Origin: CAYWGR01 sp964458015
Lineage (GTDB): Bacteria > Planctomycetota > Planctomycetia > Pirellulales > Thermoguttaceae
DNA length: 11,881 nucleotides
Assembly: GCA_964458015.1 (NCBI GenBank)
Contig: CAYWGR010000179.1
Location: 1 to 11,881, forward strand
Reading direction: 5' to 3'
Positions 1-7,497 of this stretch are shown piece by piece. The notes beneath the pieces were generated by a model. That model worked only from the letters and a program-made list of their open reading frames with translations, did no database searches and was not told the DNA's origin. Numbering within the stretch: position 1 is the stretch's first letter; every line of letters begins with the position of its first letter. The translations under genes were made by a program, and so were the position numbers.

Positions 1-885
1 GCAAAGGAAAAGAACCTGGCCACGCAAATGGGCAACCAGGGCACCGCCGAGAACAAGCTGCGCAAGTCGGCTGCGGTGATCAAGTCGGGCGTCCTCGGCC
101 CGGTGAAGGAAGTCCACGTGTGGACGAACCGTCCGGTATGGCCGCAAGGCGGCGATCGGCCCAAGTCGGTGCCGTGTCCGCCCCACATCAAGTGGGATCT
201 GTGGCTTGGTCCGGCGCCGGAACGTCCGTACGCCAACGGTTATCATCCGTTCGCATGGCGCGGTTTCTGGGATTTCGGCACCGGCGCTTTGGGCGATATG
301 GCTTGCCATACGGTCAACATGCCCTACATGGCCTTGAATCTCCGTGACCCGGTTGCCGTACAGGCGGAATGCTCGGGCCACAACAAGGACAGCTATCCGA
401 AGTGGTCGGTCATCACGTTCGATTATCCCGCGACGGATATTCATCCCGAACTGAAGCTGTACTGGTACGACGGCGGCAAGCGGCCGAAGCAAGAGTTGAT
501 CGAAGGCAAAGACATGTCTTCCAGCGGTTGCTTGGTCGTTGGCGAGAAGGGCAAGCTCTATTCGCCCGGCGATTATGCCGAGAACGAAATGATCTTGCTG
601 GGCGGCATCACCGCTCCCGAAGTGAAATGGCCCGAATCTCCCGGCCACTTCGCCGAGTGGGTCCGTGCCATCAAGGGCGGCGAACCGGCCATGTCGAACT
701 TCCAGACCTATGCCGGCGGTTTGACCGAGACGATTTTGCTCGGCAACCTGGCCGTCTGGGTCGCGGCATCCGGCAAGGGCGAAAAAGTTCTCTGGGACGC
801 CAAGAACATGAAGTCCACCAACGTCGCCGGCTTGGAAACGATCATCAAGCCGAACTATCGCGCCGGCTATACGCTCGACGTGTAA
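1..885 (+). CDS. Gfo/Idh/MocA family oxidoreductase, C-terminal part (5' end outside window)
   Basis: The frame is open from base 1 (294 codons, TAA at 883-885), so the gene starts upstream. ATG 28 is internal: the residues before it (AKEKNLATQ) run smoothly into the family motif QMGNQG. Seen: the MGNQG motif, a GPVKEVHVWTNRPVWPQG stretch, a WDLWLGPAPERPY segment and FWDFGTGALGDMACHT. These mark the substrate-binding alpha/beta half of the planctomycete-type Gfo/Idh/MocA proteins. The N-terminal Rossmann fold with the NAD(P)-binding glycines and the EKP catalytic motif is missing because of the window edge. Family knowledge: these are NAD(P)-dependent dehydrogenases of sugars, inositols or related compounds. 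Substrate cannot be assigned here, and no neighbour inside the window helps. A strong hairpin follows the stop, so this is probably the last gene of its transcript. Family is fairly sure, substrate unknown. Confidence 0.9.
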   Translation, partial: AKEKNLATQMGNQGTAENKLRKSAAVIKSGVLGPVKEVHVWTNRPVWPQGGDRPKSVPCPPHIKWDLWLGPAPERPYANGYHPFAWRGFWDFGTGALGDMACHTVNMPYMALNLRDPVAVQAECSGHNKDSYPKWSVITFDYPATDIHPELKLYWYDGGKRPKQELIEGKDMSSSGCLVVGEKGKLYSPGDYAENEMILLGGITAPEVKWPESPGHFAEWVRAIKGGEPAMSNFQTYAGGLTETILLGNLAVWVAASGKGEKVLWDAKNMKSTNVAGLETIIKPNYRAGYTLDV

Positions 886-930
886 TTGTAGACGAATCGC
901 CCGCTCCCCTGTTGCGGGAAGCGGATCAAT

Positions 931-975
931 AACGAAAAGCCCGCGGGTTTTCATTAGCCCGCGGGCTTGTTCGTT
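931..975. terminator. Strong intrinsic-terminator-like hairpin, possibly bidirectional
   Basis: A perfect 11-bp stem (AAGCCCGCGGG, 937-947, with its complement at 958-968) encloses a 10-nt loop. It is extended by AACGAA (931-936) pairing with TTCGTT (970-975) across a single bulged G at 969. It lies 45 bases after the oxidoreductase stop. The right flank is only moderately T-rich, but the left side is A-rich (AACGAAAAG), so the structure could end transcripts from both this gene and the convergent outer-membrane gene. Termination is inferred from structure and place. Confidence 0.75.
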
Positions 976-1054
976 AGGAGCATTCCATCGAATGCCGTTT
1001 GCCGAAAATCCGTGCGAATGATGCTATTGATTTTCTGGTGCGGAAAGCCAAATT

Positions 1055-1163
1055 GTCATTCTGAGCGCAGCGAAGAATCTCGAAAATGCGGAAGATTCTT
1101 CGCTGCGATCAGAATGACTCCCGGCCTAAGATTCTTCGCTGCGATCAGAATGACTCCCGGCCT
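1055..1163. repeat. Palindromic intergenic repeat with tandemly duplicated right arm (36-bp unit x2)
   Basis: The left arm, starting GTCATTCTGAGCGCAGCG (1055-1080), pairs with the arm at 1093-1118 with one mismatch over 26 bases and a 12-base spacer. The right arm belongs to a 36-bp unit present twice without any change and without spacer: 1092-1127 and 1128-1163. Sequences of the GTCATTCTGAGCG...GAAGAATCT type are known to me as dispersed intergenic repeats in several bacterial phyla. The array ends 25 bases before the stop codon of the minus-strand outer-membrane gene. I infer a REP-like mobile or structural repeat; a role in mRNA 3' ends is possible. Confidence 0.85.
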
Positions 1164-1187
1164 ACGGCGTTTCCGCAGCAGAGACTA

Positions 1188-2660
1188 TCAAGGATTTTGC
1201 GCAATCGGCTCGCCGACGGCGCGATCGAGTTCGGCCAGTCGTTGATGGTATTCGGCAATCGCTTGATAATACATCTCTTGCTGCGAATAGACTTGACGTT
1301 CCGCATCCAGAAGCCGAAGGAAATCGAGTTTTCCGCTGGTGTAATTCGCCAAGGCGGATTCGGAACTGCGTTTGGCCGCCGGAAGAATCTTCTCCTCGAA
1401 CAAGCGGGCAACTTGTTGAGCTTGAATCGCACGGTCCGAGGCGGATTGCACCTCGAATCGCACTTGATCCAACCGTTCTTGATATTCCGCCCTTCGCTGC
1501 CGCAGCCGTTCCGATGCTTCGCGGACCGCCGCCGAGCGACGGCCGCATCCCAGCGGCACGTTCACTTCCATGCCCACCTGCGGACGCATTTCCTCGGGCA
1601 TAAATCCATCGTATTTGGCCACTAGATTCAAATCGGGGTAATATTCCTTGCAGGCCAACGCGAGATTCGCTTCTTCCGCGCGAATCCGTGATTGTGCCGC
1701 ATATAGTTCGGATCGCGACTCCGCGGCAATCTGCTGCAACGTCTCGATGGCCGGCAAGGAACCGTGAATCTGTATCTCAGCAGGCGGCGACGGCAACGGA
1801 CAATTCGGTTCGCGATGCAACAAGGTATTGATCCGTGCGACGGCGATTTTTTCGTCGCGATTCAGTTCGGTCCGACGGCTTTCTAGCATTGCCAACTCGA
1901 CATCCGCCTGGAGCGAATCTTGCTGCGTCGTTTGGTTCACTTGATACTTGTTCCATGCGATTTCCCGGGATTCCAAAAGCAACCGGCGGGTCGAGGCATT
2001 GATTTCCATTCTTCGCCGGACAAGATAATAATCATAGAAAGCCGTTCGAGCTGCTTCCGACAATCGAAGCCTTACTTCGCCAATATCACCTTGCATGGCG
2101 TCTGCATCGGCCGCGGCTGCACAGCCGCGCAAGGCTCGCTTGCCGGCCCAGGGAATTTTTTGCGATACTTCGACCATCCAGCCGCCGCCGTTCTCGGTGC
2201 CGACGCCGCTCGGGCCGATCATATAGGCGAACATCGGATCTTCAAGCGAAACTGCTTGGGGATAACGCTGAGCAGCACTTCGCCATGCAGCGACGGCGGC
2301 CTGTAGCGATGGATTATGAGCCTGCACCTCGGTCACTAACTGTTCGACGGATAATTCCGCCGCGCCGGCGAAAGGATCCTCGGGAGAACCAGACATGACG
2401 GCCCGTGGCGGCAAAGGATCGGCTTGGCGTTGGTTATTCTGCTCGGGTGCAATCGGCGTTTGGTAGGAAACCTGGGAAACCGATGGTTGCGATTGTCTGT
2501 TCGGCTGGGCGGGAGAGACTTCTGATACATGGGGCTTAACAAACTGTTTCGACGACGTCGAAGCGGCAAACGGCTTTGGGCCGGTCGTCCATGCGCAGCC
2601 CGTGGCAACGGCCAGCATGGCTACCACCGCAAGTCGATAAAGTTTTGCCAAACAGTCCAT
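1188..2660 (-). CDS. TolC/CusC-type outer-membrane efflux lipoprotein
   Basis: A 490-residue protein of the outer-membrane efflux (TolC/OEP) family, the exit duct of a tripartite pump. Seen: a hydrophobic signal segment (residues 8-21) ending in a lipobox-like ATGC with Cys22 as the likely lipidation site. A Ser/Gln/Pro-rich linker follows to about residue 105, then two OEP repeats (about 108-300 and 325-480) rich in heptad-like Ala, Gln, Glu and Arg as in the long alpha-barrel helices. The C-terminal repeat ends in the typical ALANYTSGKLDFLRLLDAER stretch. ATG 2660 is chosen because the signal peptide begins there; the ribosome site is weak (GAGA about 10 bases upstream). The gene is divergent from the CusB-type adaptor, 210 bases away, so it almost surely serves that pump. 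It could equally be named CzcC-like; the metal is not readable from this protein. Confidence 0.9.
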   Translation of the reverse strand: MDCLAKLYRLAVVAMLAVATGCAWTTGPKPFAASTSSKQFVKPHVSEVSPAQPNRQSQPSVSQVSYQTPIAPEQNNQRQADPLPPRAVMSGSPEDPFAGAAELSVEQLVTEVQAHNPSLQAAVAAWRSAAQRYPQAVSLEDPMFAYMIGPSGVGTENGGGWMVEVSQKIPWAGKRALRGCAAAADADAMQGDIGEVRLRLSEAARTAFYDYYLVRRRMEINASTRRLLLESREIAWNKYQVNQTTQQDSLQADVELAMLESRRTELNRDEKIAVARINTLLHREPNCPLPSPPAEIQIHGSLPAIETLQQIAAESRSELYAAQSRIRAEEANLALACKEYYPDLNLVAKYDGFMPEEMRPQVGMEVNVPLGCGRRSAAVREASERLRQRRAEYQERLDQVRFEVQSASDRAIQAQQVARLFEEKILPAAKRSSESALANYTSGKLDFLRLLDAERQVYSQQEMYYQAIAEYHQRLAELDRAVGEPIAQNP

Positions 2661-2719
2661 TTTATCACTATTCTCTACTGACCATCACACGTCATCAGGG
2701 ATCGACCCATTAGAATCGG

Positions 2720-2749
2720 AATACACAGTATTTAAGGAGTCCTTGCCAA
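2720..2749 (-). promoter_or_regulatory. Candidate sigma70-type promoter of the TolC-type gene
   Basis: Read on the minus strand, TTGGCA (complement of 2744-2749) is followed after 18 bases by TGTATT (complement of 2720-2725). These match 5 of 6 and 4 of 6 consensus bases. It would leave a leader of about 50 bases before ATG 2660. Found by eye only; such matches occur by chance in AT-rich DNA. Confidence 0.35.
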
Positions 2750-2763
2750 ACTGCCCGCAACCG

Positions 2764-2832
2764 GAAAAGTCTAACAAAAATGCCGTAATTGCCTTTGCTA
2801 TTGTTTTTCCCTATTATTCATTAGAAAAGTCT
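2764..2832. repeat. Pair of 9-bp direct repeats flanking the cusBA promoter
   Basis: GAAAAGTCT occurs at 2764-2772 and again at 2824-2832, exactly 60 bases apart, one copy on each side of the candidate promoter. The downstream copy is part of an almost perfect small palindrome, AAAAGTCTTTT (2825-2835). The arrangement suits an operator pair for a looping or cooperative regulator, but no regulator gene is adjacent and chance is not excluded. Confidence 0.3.
2789..2817 (+). promoter_or_regulatory. Candidate sigma70-type promoter of the cusBA operon
   Basis: TTGCCT (2789-2794), a 17-base spacer and TATTAT (2812-2817) match 4 of 6 and 5 of 6 of the -35 and -10 consensus at ideal spacing. It is 54 bases upstream of the adaptor start and sits in the most AT-rich part of the divergent region. 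The 17-base spacer argues against a CueR/MerR-type activated promoter, which normally has a 19-base spacer. Confidence 0.45.
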
Positions 2833-2870
2833 TTTCGCTCCGGGGGGATCTAAAACCGTCGAGGGGCGTG

Positions 2871-4205
2871 ATGAAAGACCAGGAATCGCGGTGCAGTGTC
2901 TGTGGTTTTTTCGCGCGGCGTGGGGTTTTGCGACTCCTTGCGGCCGCTCTGGTGCTTGGCGGTCTAGGCTATCTTTGGGTCACTTATACCAAGGACATGC
3001 CAGCAACACGGCCCGATGCTGCGGATCCCTCCTCCTCCCCTCAGGCCGAGTCGGAGCAACTCTGGACCTGTTCGATGCATCCGCAGATTCTGCGAAAAGC
3101 TGCCGGCCGGTGTCCGATCTGCGGAATGGATTTGGTGCCGGTTATCAAACAGGCAAGTGGCACGGGTACAGGAAACGTCCCCGAACATGCCGCCGTGAGG
3201 ATTCCCGGCGAACTGCAACAGCGGATCGGCGTGCGGATTGGTCGGGTCGAAAAAGGGCCGCTTAAGATGAGCGTTGAAGCGGTCGGTATCGTTCGGCCCG
3301 ATCAAACTCGCATCGCACGGGTCAACATCAAAACCGAAGGTTGGGTGGATCGGCTGTTTGTCAATTACGTAGGCCAACTCGTGCGGCAAGGCGATCCGCT
3401 GCTGTCGATCTATAGTCCTCAGTTCGTATCAACGCAACAGGAATTGCTTACCGCGTTGCGGACCGAGCAGATCGCGGGCCAAGCGGCCAGAGGAGTTTCG
3501 TCGCTTGCCGATGCGGCGCGTCGTCGATTGGAACTCTGGGACGTGCCCGCCAGCGAAATTGACCAACTCCAGAAAACCGGCTTAGCGCAAAAGGATCTGG
3601 TATTGCGAAGCCCGATCTCCGGAACGGTTTTGGAGCAAAATGTCTACGAAAAACAGTATGTTACTCCCGAGAAAGAGTTGTATATCATCGGCGATCTATC
3701 GACGGTGTGGGTGCAAGCTCAGGTTTACGAGTATGAGATCCCGCATGTCGAGATTGGGCGTCCCGCCACGGTAACGCTTTCGTCGCTTCCCGATCGAACG
3801 TTTGCGGGCAAAGTGGTCTTTATCCAGCCGACCGTCGAAGAGGCGACTCGCACCGTGCAAGTGCGGATCGAGCTTCCCAATCGTGAAGGCATCTTCAAGC
3901 CGGGCATGTTCGCGCAGATTTCCATCGAGCATCCCATGGGCGAAGGACTGCTCGTGCCGACATCGGCCGTGCTGCAGACAGGCGAACATGCCATTGTTTA
4001 TCGCGTGGAACAGGGCGACCGATTCGTGCCGACGGCGGTCAAAATCAGTCCGATACAATTTGGGGATTCTTTTCAGGTGCTGGAAGGCCTGAAAGAAGGT
4101 GAGGCTATCGTCACATCGGCCAACTTCTTGATTGATTCCGAAAGTCGCATTCAATATAGCCGTGGCGACGCGGCGGGTTCGCACGACGGGCGCAATCATG
4201 ATTGA
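2871..4205 (+). CDS. cusB: CusB-type RND efflux adaptor with fused heavy-metal-binding domain
   Basis: Periplasmic adaptor (membrane fusion protein) linking an RND pump to an outer-membrane duct; 444 residues from ATG 2871. GTG 2868 would add one residue; GAGGGG at 2861-2866 favours the ATG. Seen: a cytoplasmic CSVC pair (Cys8, Cys11), one membrane anchor (about 19-39), then a heavy-metal-binding module at 65-91 (WTCSMHPQI...GRCPICGMDLVPV) with Cys67, Met69, His70, Cys81, Cys84 and Met86. The lipoyl-like/hairpin half-motifs lie at about 150-185 and 240-270, followed by beta-barrel and membrane-proximal parts to about 430. Family knowledge: CusB passes Cu(I)/Ag(I) to CusA, and the WTCSMHP...CPICGM module is common in CusB-like proteins outside enterobacteria. 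Its last 8 bases overlap the start of the pump gene, indicating translational coupling. Confidence 0.93.
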   Translation: MKDQESRCSVCGFFARRGVLRLLAAALVLGGLGYLWVTYTKDMPATRPDAADPSSSPQAESEQLWTCSMHPQILRKAAGRCPICGMDLVPVIKQASGTGTGNVPEHAAVRIPGELQQRIGVRIGRVEKGPLKMSVEAVGIVRPDQTRIARVNIKTEGWVDRLFVNYVGQLVRQGDPLLSIYSPQFVSTQQELLTALRTEQIAGQAARGVSSLADAARRRLELWDVPASEIDQLQKTGLAQKDLVLRSPISGTVLEQNVYEKQYVTPEKELYIIGDLSTVWVQAQVYEYEIPHVEIGRPATVTLSSLPDRTFAGKVVFIQPTVEEATRTVQVRIELPNREGIFKPGMFAQISIEHPMGEGLLVPTSAVLQTGEHAIVYRVEQGDRFVPTAVKISPIQFGDSFQVLEGLKEGEAIVTSANFLIDSESRIQYSRGDAAGSHDGRNHD

Positions 4206-7200
4206 CCGCATCATCGAATTTAGCGCCCGGAATAAATATCTGGTGATCCTTTGCACCTTGGTAGCGATTGTCGGAGCGGTTCAGGCCATGCGTGAAGTGC
4301 CGCTCGACGCCATCCCCGACCTCTCCGACACGCAGGTGATTATCTATTCCCGCTGGGACCGAAGCCCTGATATTATCGAGGATCAGGTTACCTATCCGAT
4401 TGTGACCGCCATGCTTGGTGCGCCGAAAATCAAGGCGGTTCGCGGTTTTTCCGACTTCGGATTTTCCTATGTTTACGTCATATTTCAAGACGGCGTCGAT
4501 CTCTATTGGGCGCGCAGCCGCACGATCGAATATCTCTCGAAAATTCTTCCGCAATTGCCCGAAGGCGTTCGGACGGAACTAGGCCCGGATGCCACGAGCG
4601 TCGGTTGGGTTTATCAATATGCCTTGGTCGATAAGACCGGGCAAAACGATTTGGCCCAGTTGCGTTCGCTCCAAGATTGGCAGCTTCGCTATCAGCTTCA
4701 ATCCGTGCCGGGCGTTGCCGAAGTGGCCTCGATCGGCGGTTTCCAACGTCAATACCAGGTGAATATCGATCCCACGAAGCTCCTGGCCTTCAATATCCCG
4801 ATCTCTAGCGTCGTGCAAGCGATTCGCGACGGCAACAACGATGTCGGCGGGCGATTGGTCGAGTTCACCGGCGCGGAATACATGGTTCGCGGCCGAGGTT
4901 ATGCAAAAAACATCCAAGATATCGAAAAAATCGTCGTGGGCGTCGACAAACAAGGGACGCCGATCCTCGTCAAGCACCTTGGATTCGTGTCGGTCGGCCC
5001 TGAAATCCGCCGAGGCATCGCCGACCTCGACGGCGATGGCGACACCGTGGGCGGCATCGTCATCATGCGGGCCGGCGAGAACGCCTTGAATGTGATCGAT
5101 CGCGTAAAAGAGAAACTCGATGACATCAAGGCGTCGCTGCCCTCGGGTGTTGAAATTGTCACGACCTATGACCGCTCAACATTGATCGAGCGGTCGATCG
5201 ATACTCTGAAAGAAGAACTGCTGTTGGAAATCGCCATCGTCAGCCTGGTCATTCTGATTTTTCTCTGGCATTTCCCGTCGGCCATTATTCCCATCCTGAC
5301 GATTCCCGTGTCGGTCGTGTTGATCTTCATACCGATATATTTCATGGGCATCACGTCGAACATCATGTCGCTTACGGGCATCGCTATTTCCATCGGCGTA
5401 TTGGTCGATGGTGCGATTGTCGAGGTTGAGAATGCCTACAAACGATTAGAGGAATGGGTTCTCGGCGGCCGGCAAGGCGATTTTCACGAGGTTCGGCTGC
5501 GCGCGTTAAAGGAAGTGGGGCCTTCGGTTTTCTTTTCGCTGTTGGTCATTGCCGTGGCGTTCATGCCGGTTTTTACGTTAGTGGATCAAGAAGGACGATT
5601 GTTCAAACCGTTGGCCTATACGAAGAACCTTGCCATGGCCATCGCGGCCCTATTGGCCATTACGCTCGATCCGGCCATTCGGATGCTGTTTACCCGGATG
5701 GATCCCTTTACGTTTCGACCGCAATGGCTTGCCAAGATTGCGACGATGCTGGCGGTTGGCCGGTATTATCCCGAGGAGCAGCACCCGATCAGCAAACAGT
5801 TGTTTCGCATCTACGAGCCGGCGTGTAATTTTGTATTGCGTCATAAAACATTCACGCTGGTCGTAGCGTTTCTTCTTGTGTTGACGACGATTCCCGCCTA
5901 TTTTCAACTTGGCTCTGAATTCATGCCGCCGCTCTATGAAGGATCTTTGCTCTATATGCCGACGACCATGCCCGGCATTTCGGTGGGCGAGGCGGGGCGG
6001 CTTTTACAGACGATGGACCAACGATTGCGGGCGTTTCCCGAGGTCGAACGTGTTTTTGGAAAGGCAGGCCGCGCCGAAACCTCCACCGATCCCGCGCCAT
6101 TGTCGATGATTGAAACCACGATTATCCTCAAGCCGAACGACCAATGGCGCAAGGTCGATCGGTGGTATTCCGACTGGCCGGACTTTCTGCAATCGCCCTT
6201 GCGGCACATTTGGCCGGATCGCATTAGCCCCGAGCAGTTGATTTCCGAGATGAACCAGGCGATGCAGTTTCCAGGCGTAACCAATGCCTGGACGATGCCG
6301 ATCAAAGCTCGCATCGACATGCTCAGCACGGGAATTCGCACGCCGGTGGGCATAAAAATCCAAGGGGCGGATGTTAAAGAGATCGAACGCATCGGCGCCA
6401 AGCTGGAATCCATTTTGAACGACGTGCCCGGCACACGCAGCGTGTTCGCCGAACGGACAGCCGGCGGCTATTTTTTGGATTTTTCGCTCAAACGCGACAA
6501 ACTGGCGCGTTACGGATTGACGGTGAAAGATGCGGAGATGGTGGTGCAATCGGCCTTGGGCGGCGAAGTGGTTTCGACCACGATCGAGGGACGTGAGCGT
6601 TATTCGATCAATGTGCGTTACGGACGCGATTTTCGAGAAGACCTGACGCAACTTCGCCGAGTTCTCGTGCCGACCATGTCCGGCGCACAAATCCCGCTGA
6701 CGGAATTGGCCGACATCCAGTTTGTCTCCGGTCCCGCCATGCTGCGCGACGAAACCGGGATGTTGACCGGCTATGTTTACATCGACATCGCCGACCGCGA
6801 CGTGGGGCGTTATGTGGAAGATGCCAAGCGCGCCGTTCAGGAAAAATTCAAACCGCCGACGGGATACACTTTAACGTGGAGCGGCCAGTACGAAAACATG
6901 CAGCGCGTTCACGAACGGCTCAAGATCGTGTTGCCCCTGACGCTTTTCCTGATTTTCCTGTTGCTTTACATGAACACGAAATCGGCGATCAAGGCCGTAA
7001 TCGTCATGCTGGCCGTGCCATTTTCGCTGATCGGGGCGGTTTGGTACTTATGGTTGCTGGGCTACCACATGTCGATTGCCGTTTGGGTCGGCATGATCGC
7101 CTTGATGGGGTTGGATGCCGAGACCGGCGTCTTCATGCTGCTGTTTTTGGATCTTTCCTACAATGATGCGGTTCGGAAGGGCAAAATGCAGAGCTACGAA

Positions 7201-7497
7201 GATCTTCGCGAGGCGATCATTCACGGCGCGGTGAAACGTGTGCGGCCCAAGGCCATGACCGTTATGGCCGCCATGATGGGTCTGCTGCCGATCATGTGGT
7301 CGATGGGCATTGGCGCCGATGTAATGAAACGCATCGCCGCGCCGATGATCGCCGGGCTCGTGACGAGCTTCCTGATGGAACTGCTCGTCTATCCCGTGAT
7401 TTACGCCTTGTGGAAATGGTGGTGGGAAGTGCGGCCTATTTTGCACCACCCTCGGCCGGTTTCAGCTTCGCCAGATATTTATCCGGATCCTTCTTGA
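4198..7497 (+). CDS. cusA: CusA/CzcA-family heavy-metal efflux RND pump
   Basis: Proton-driven inner-membrane pump of the heavy-metal RND family; 1099 residues against about 1047 for E. coli CusA. Start ATG 4198 gives the family N-terminus MIDRIIEFSARNKYLV; the earlier TTG 4132 would lie inside cusB. Seen: TM1 (about 14-32), the TM4 motif GVLVDGAIVEVENAYKRLEE with proton-relay candidate Asp404 and Glu411, and the two porter halves. The periplasmic methionines of the metal site are at 587 (LLYMPTTMPG), 637 (PLSMIETT, with Glu639) and 708 (RIDMLSTGI). The single-Asp TM4 motif and these methionines point to the Cu(I)/Ag(I) class rather than CzcA, whose motif starts DFG. Odd: several channel methionines of E. 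coli CusA are replaced (see findings). A Trp-rich insert lies at about 652-674, and a C-terminal tail overlaps the next gene. Metal specificity is therefore likely but not certain. Confidence 0.93.
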   Translation: MIDRIIEFSARNKYLVILCTLVAIVGAVQAMREVPLDAIPDLSDTQVIIYSRWDRSPDIIEDQVTYPIVTAMLGAPKIKAVRGFSDFGFSYVYVIFQDGVDLYWARSRTIEYLSKILPQLPEGVRTELGPDATSVGWVYQYALVDKTGQNDLAQLRSLQDWQLRYQLQSVPGVAEVASIGGFQRQYQVNIDPTKLLAFNIPISSVVQAIRDGNNDVGGRLVEFTGAEYMVRGRGYAKNIQDIEKIVVGVDKQGTPILVKHLGFVSVGPEIRRGIADLDGDGDTVGGIVIMRAGENALNVIDRVKEKLDDIKASLPSGVEIVTTYDRSTLIERSIDTLKEELLLEIAIVSLVILIFLWHFPSAIIPILTIPVSVVLIFIPIYFMGITSNIMSLTGIAISIGVLVDGAIVEVENAYKRLEEWVLGGRQGDFHEVRLRALKEVGPSVFFSLLVIAVAFMPVFTLVDQEGRLFKPLAYTKNLAMAIAALLAITLDPAIRMLFTRMDPFTFRPQWLAKIATMLAVGRYYPEEQHPISKQLFRIYEPACNFVLRHKTFTLVVAFLLVLTTIPAYFQLGSEFMPPLYEGSLLYMPTTMPGISVGEAGRLLQTMDQRLRAFPEVERVFGKAGRAETSTDPAPLSMIETTIILKPNDQWRKVDRWYSDWPDFLQSPLRHIWPDRISPEQLISEMNQAMQFPGVTNAWTMPIKARIDMLSTGIRTPVGIKIQGADVKEIERIGAKLESILNDVPGTRSVFAERTAGGYFLDFSLKRDKLARYGLTVKDAEMVVQSALGGEVVSTTIEGRERYSINVRYGRDFREDLTQLRRVLVPTMSGAQIPLTELADIQFVSGPAMLRDETGMLTGYVYIDIADRDVGRYVEDAKRAVQEKFKPPTGYTLTWSGQYENMQRVHERLKIVLPLTLFLIFLLLYMNTKSAIKAVIVMLAVPFSLIGAVWYLWLLGYHMSIAVWVGMIALMGLDAETGVFMLLFLDLSYNDAVRKGKMQSYEDLREAIIHGAVKRVRPKAMTVMAAMMGLLPIMWSMGIGADVMKRIAAPMIAGLVTSFLMELLVYPVIYALWKWWWEVRPILHHPRPVSASPDIYPDPS

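Larger units (their letters stand above)
886..1187. other. Intergenic region between convergent genes
   Basis: This 302-base non-coding stretch contains the terminator hairpin (931-975), about 80 bases without visible structure (976-1054), the palindromic and tandem repeat (1055-1163) and 24 bases before the stop of the TolC-type gene. Frames crossing it are repeats read as protein. Confidence 0.7.

Noticed and set aside
369..932. A 187-codon plus-strand frame inside the oxidoreductase gene
   Set aside because: An Arg-rich out-of-frame shadow of a clear Gfo/Idh/MocA protein.
1092..1163. 36-bp repeat units as a CRISPR array
   Set aside because: The two units abut with no spacer, there are only two, and no cas genes are in the window.
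967..1625. Plus-strand frames (967-1245 and 1086-1625) across the repeat
   Set aside because: They read through the palindromic repeat and then antisense to the TolC-type gene; the translated 36-bp tandem explains their repeated peptide.
4132..4197. Upstream TTG start for the pump gene
   Set aside because: It would add 22 non-family residues encoded within cusB; ATG 4198 gives the usual family N-terminus.
4198..7497. CzcA (Co/Zn/Cd) identity for the pump
   Set aside because: The TM4 motif has GVLVD instead of the DFG(I/L)IVD pattern of divalent-metal pumps, and the three CusA methionines are present; still, specificity is not proven.
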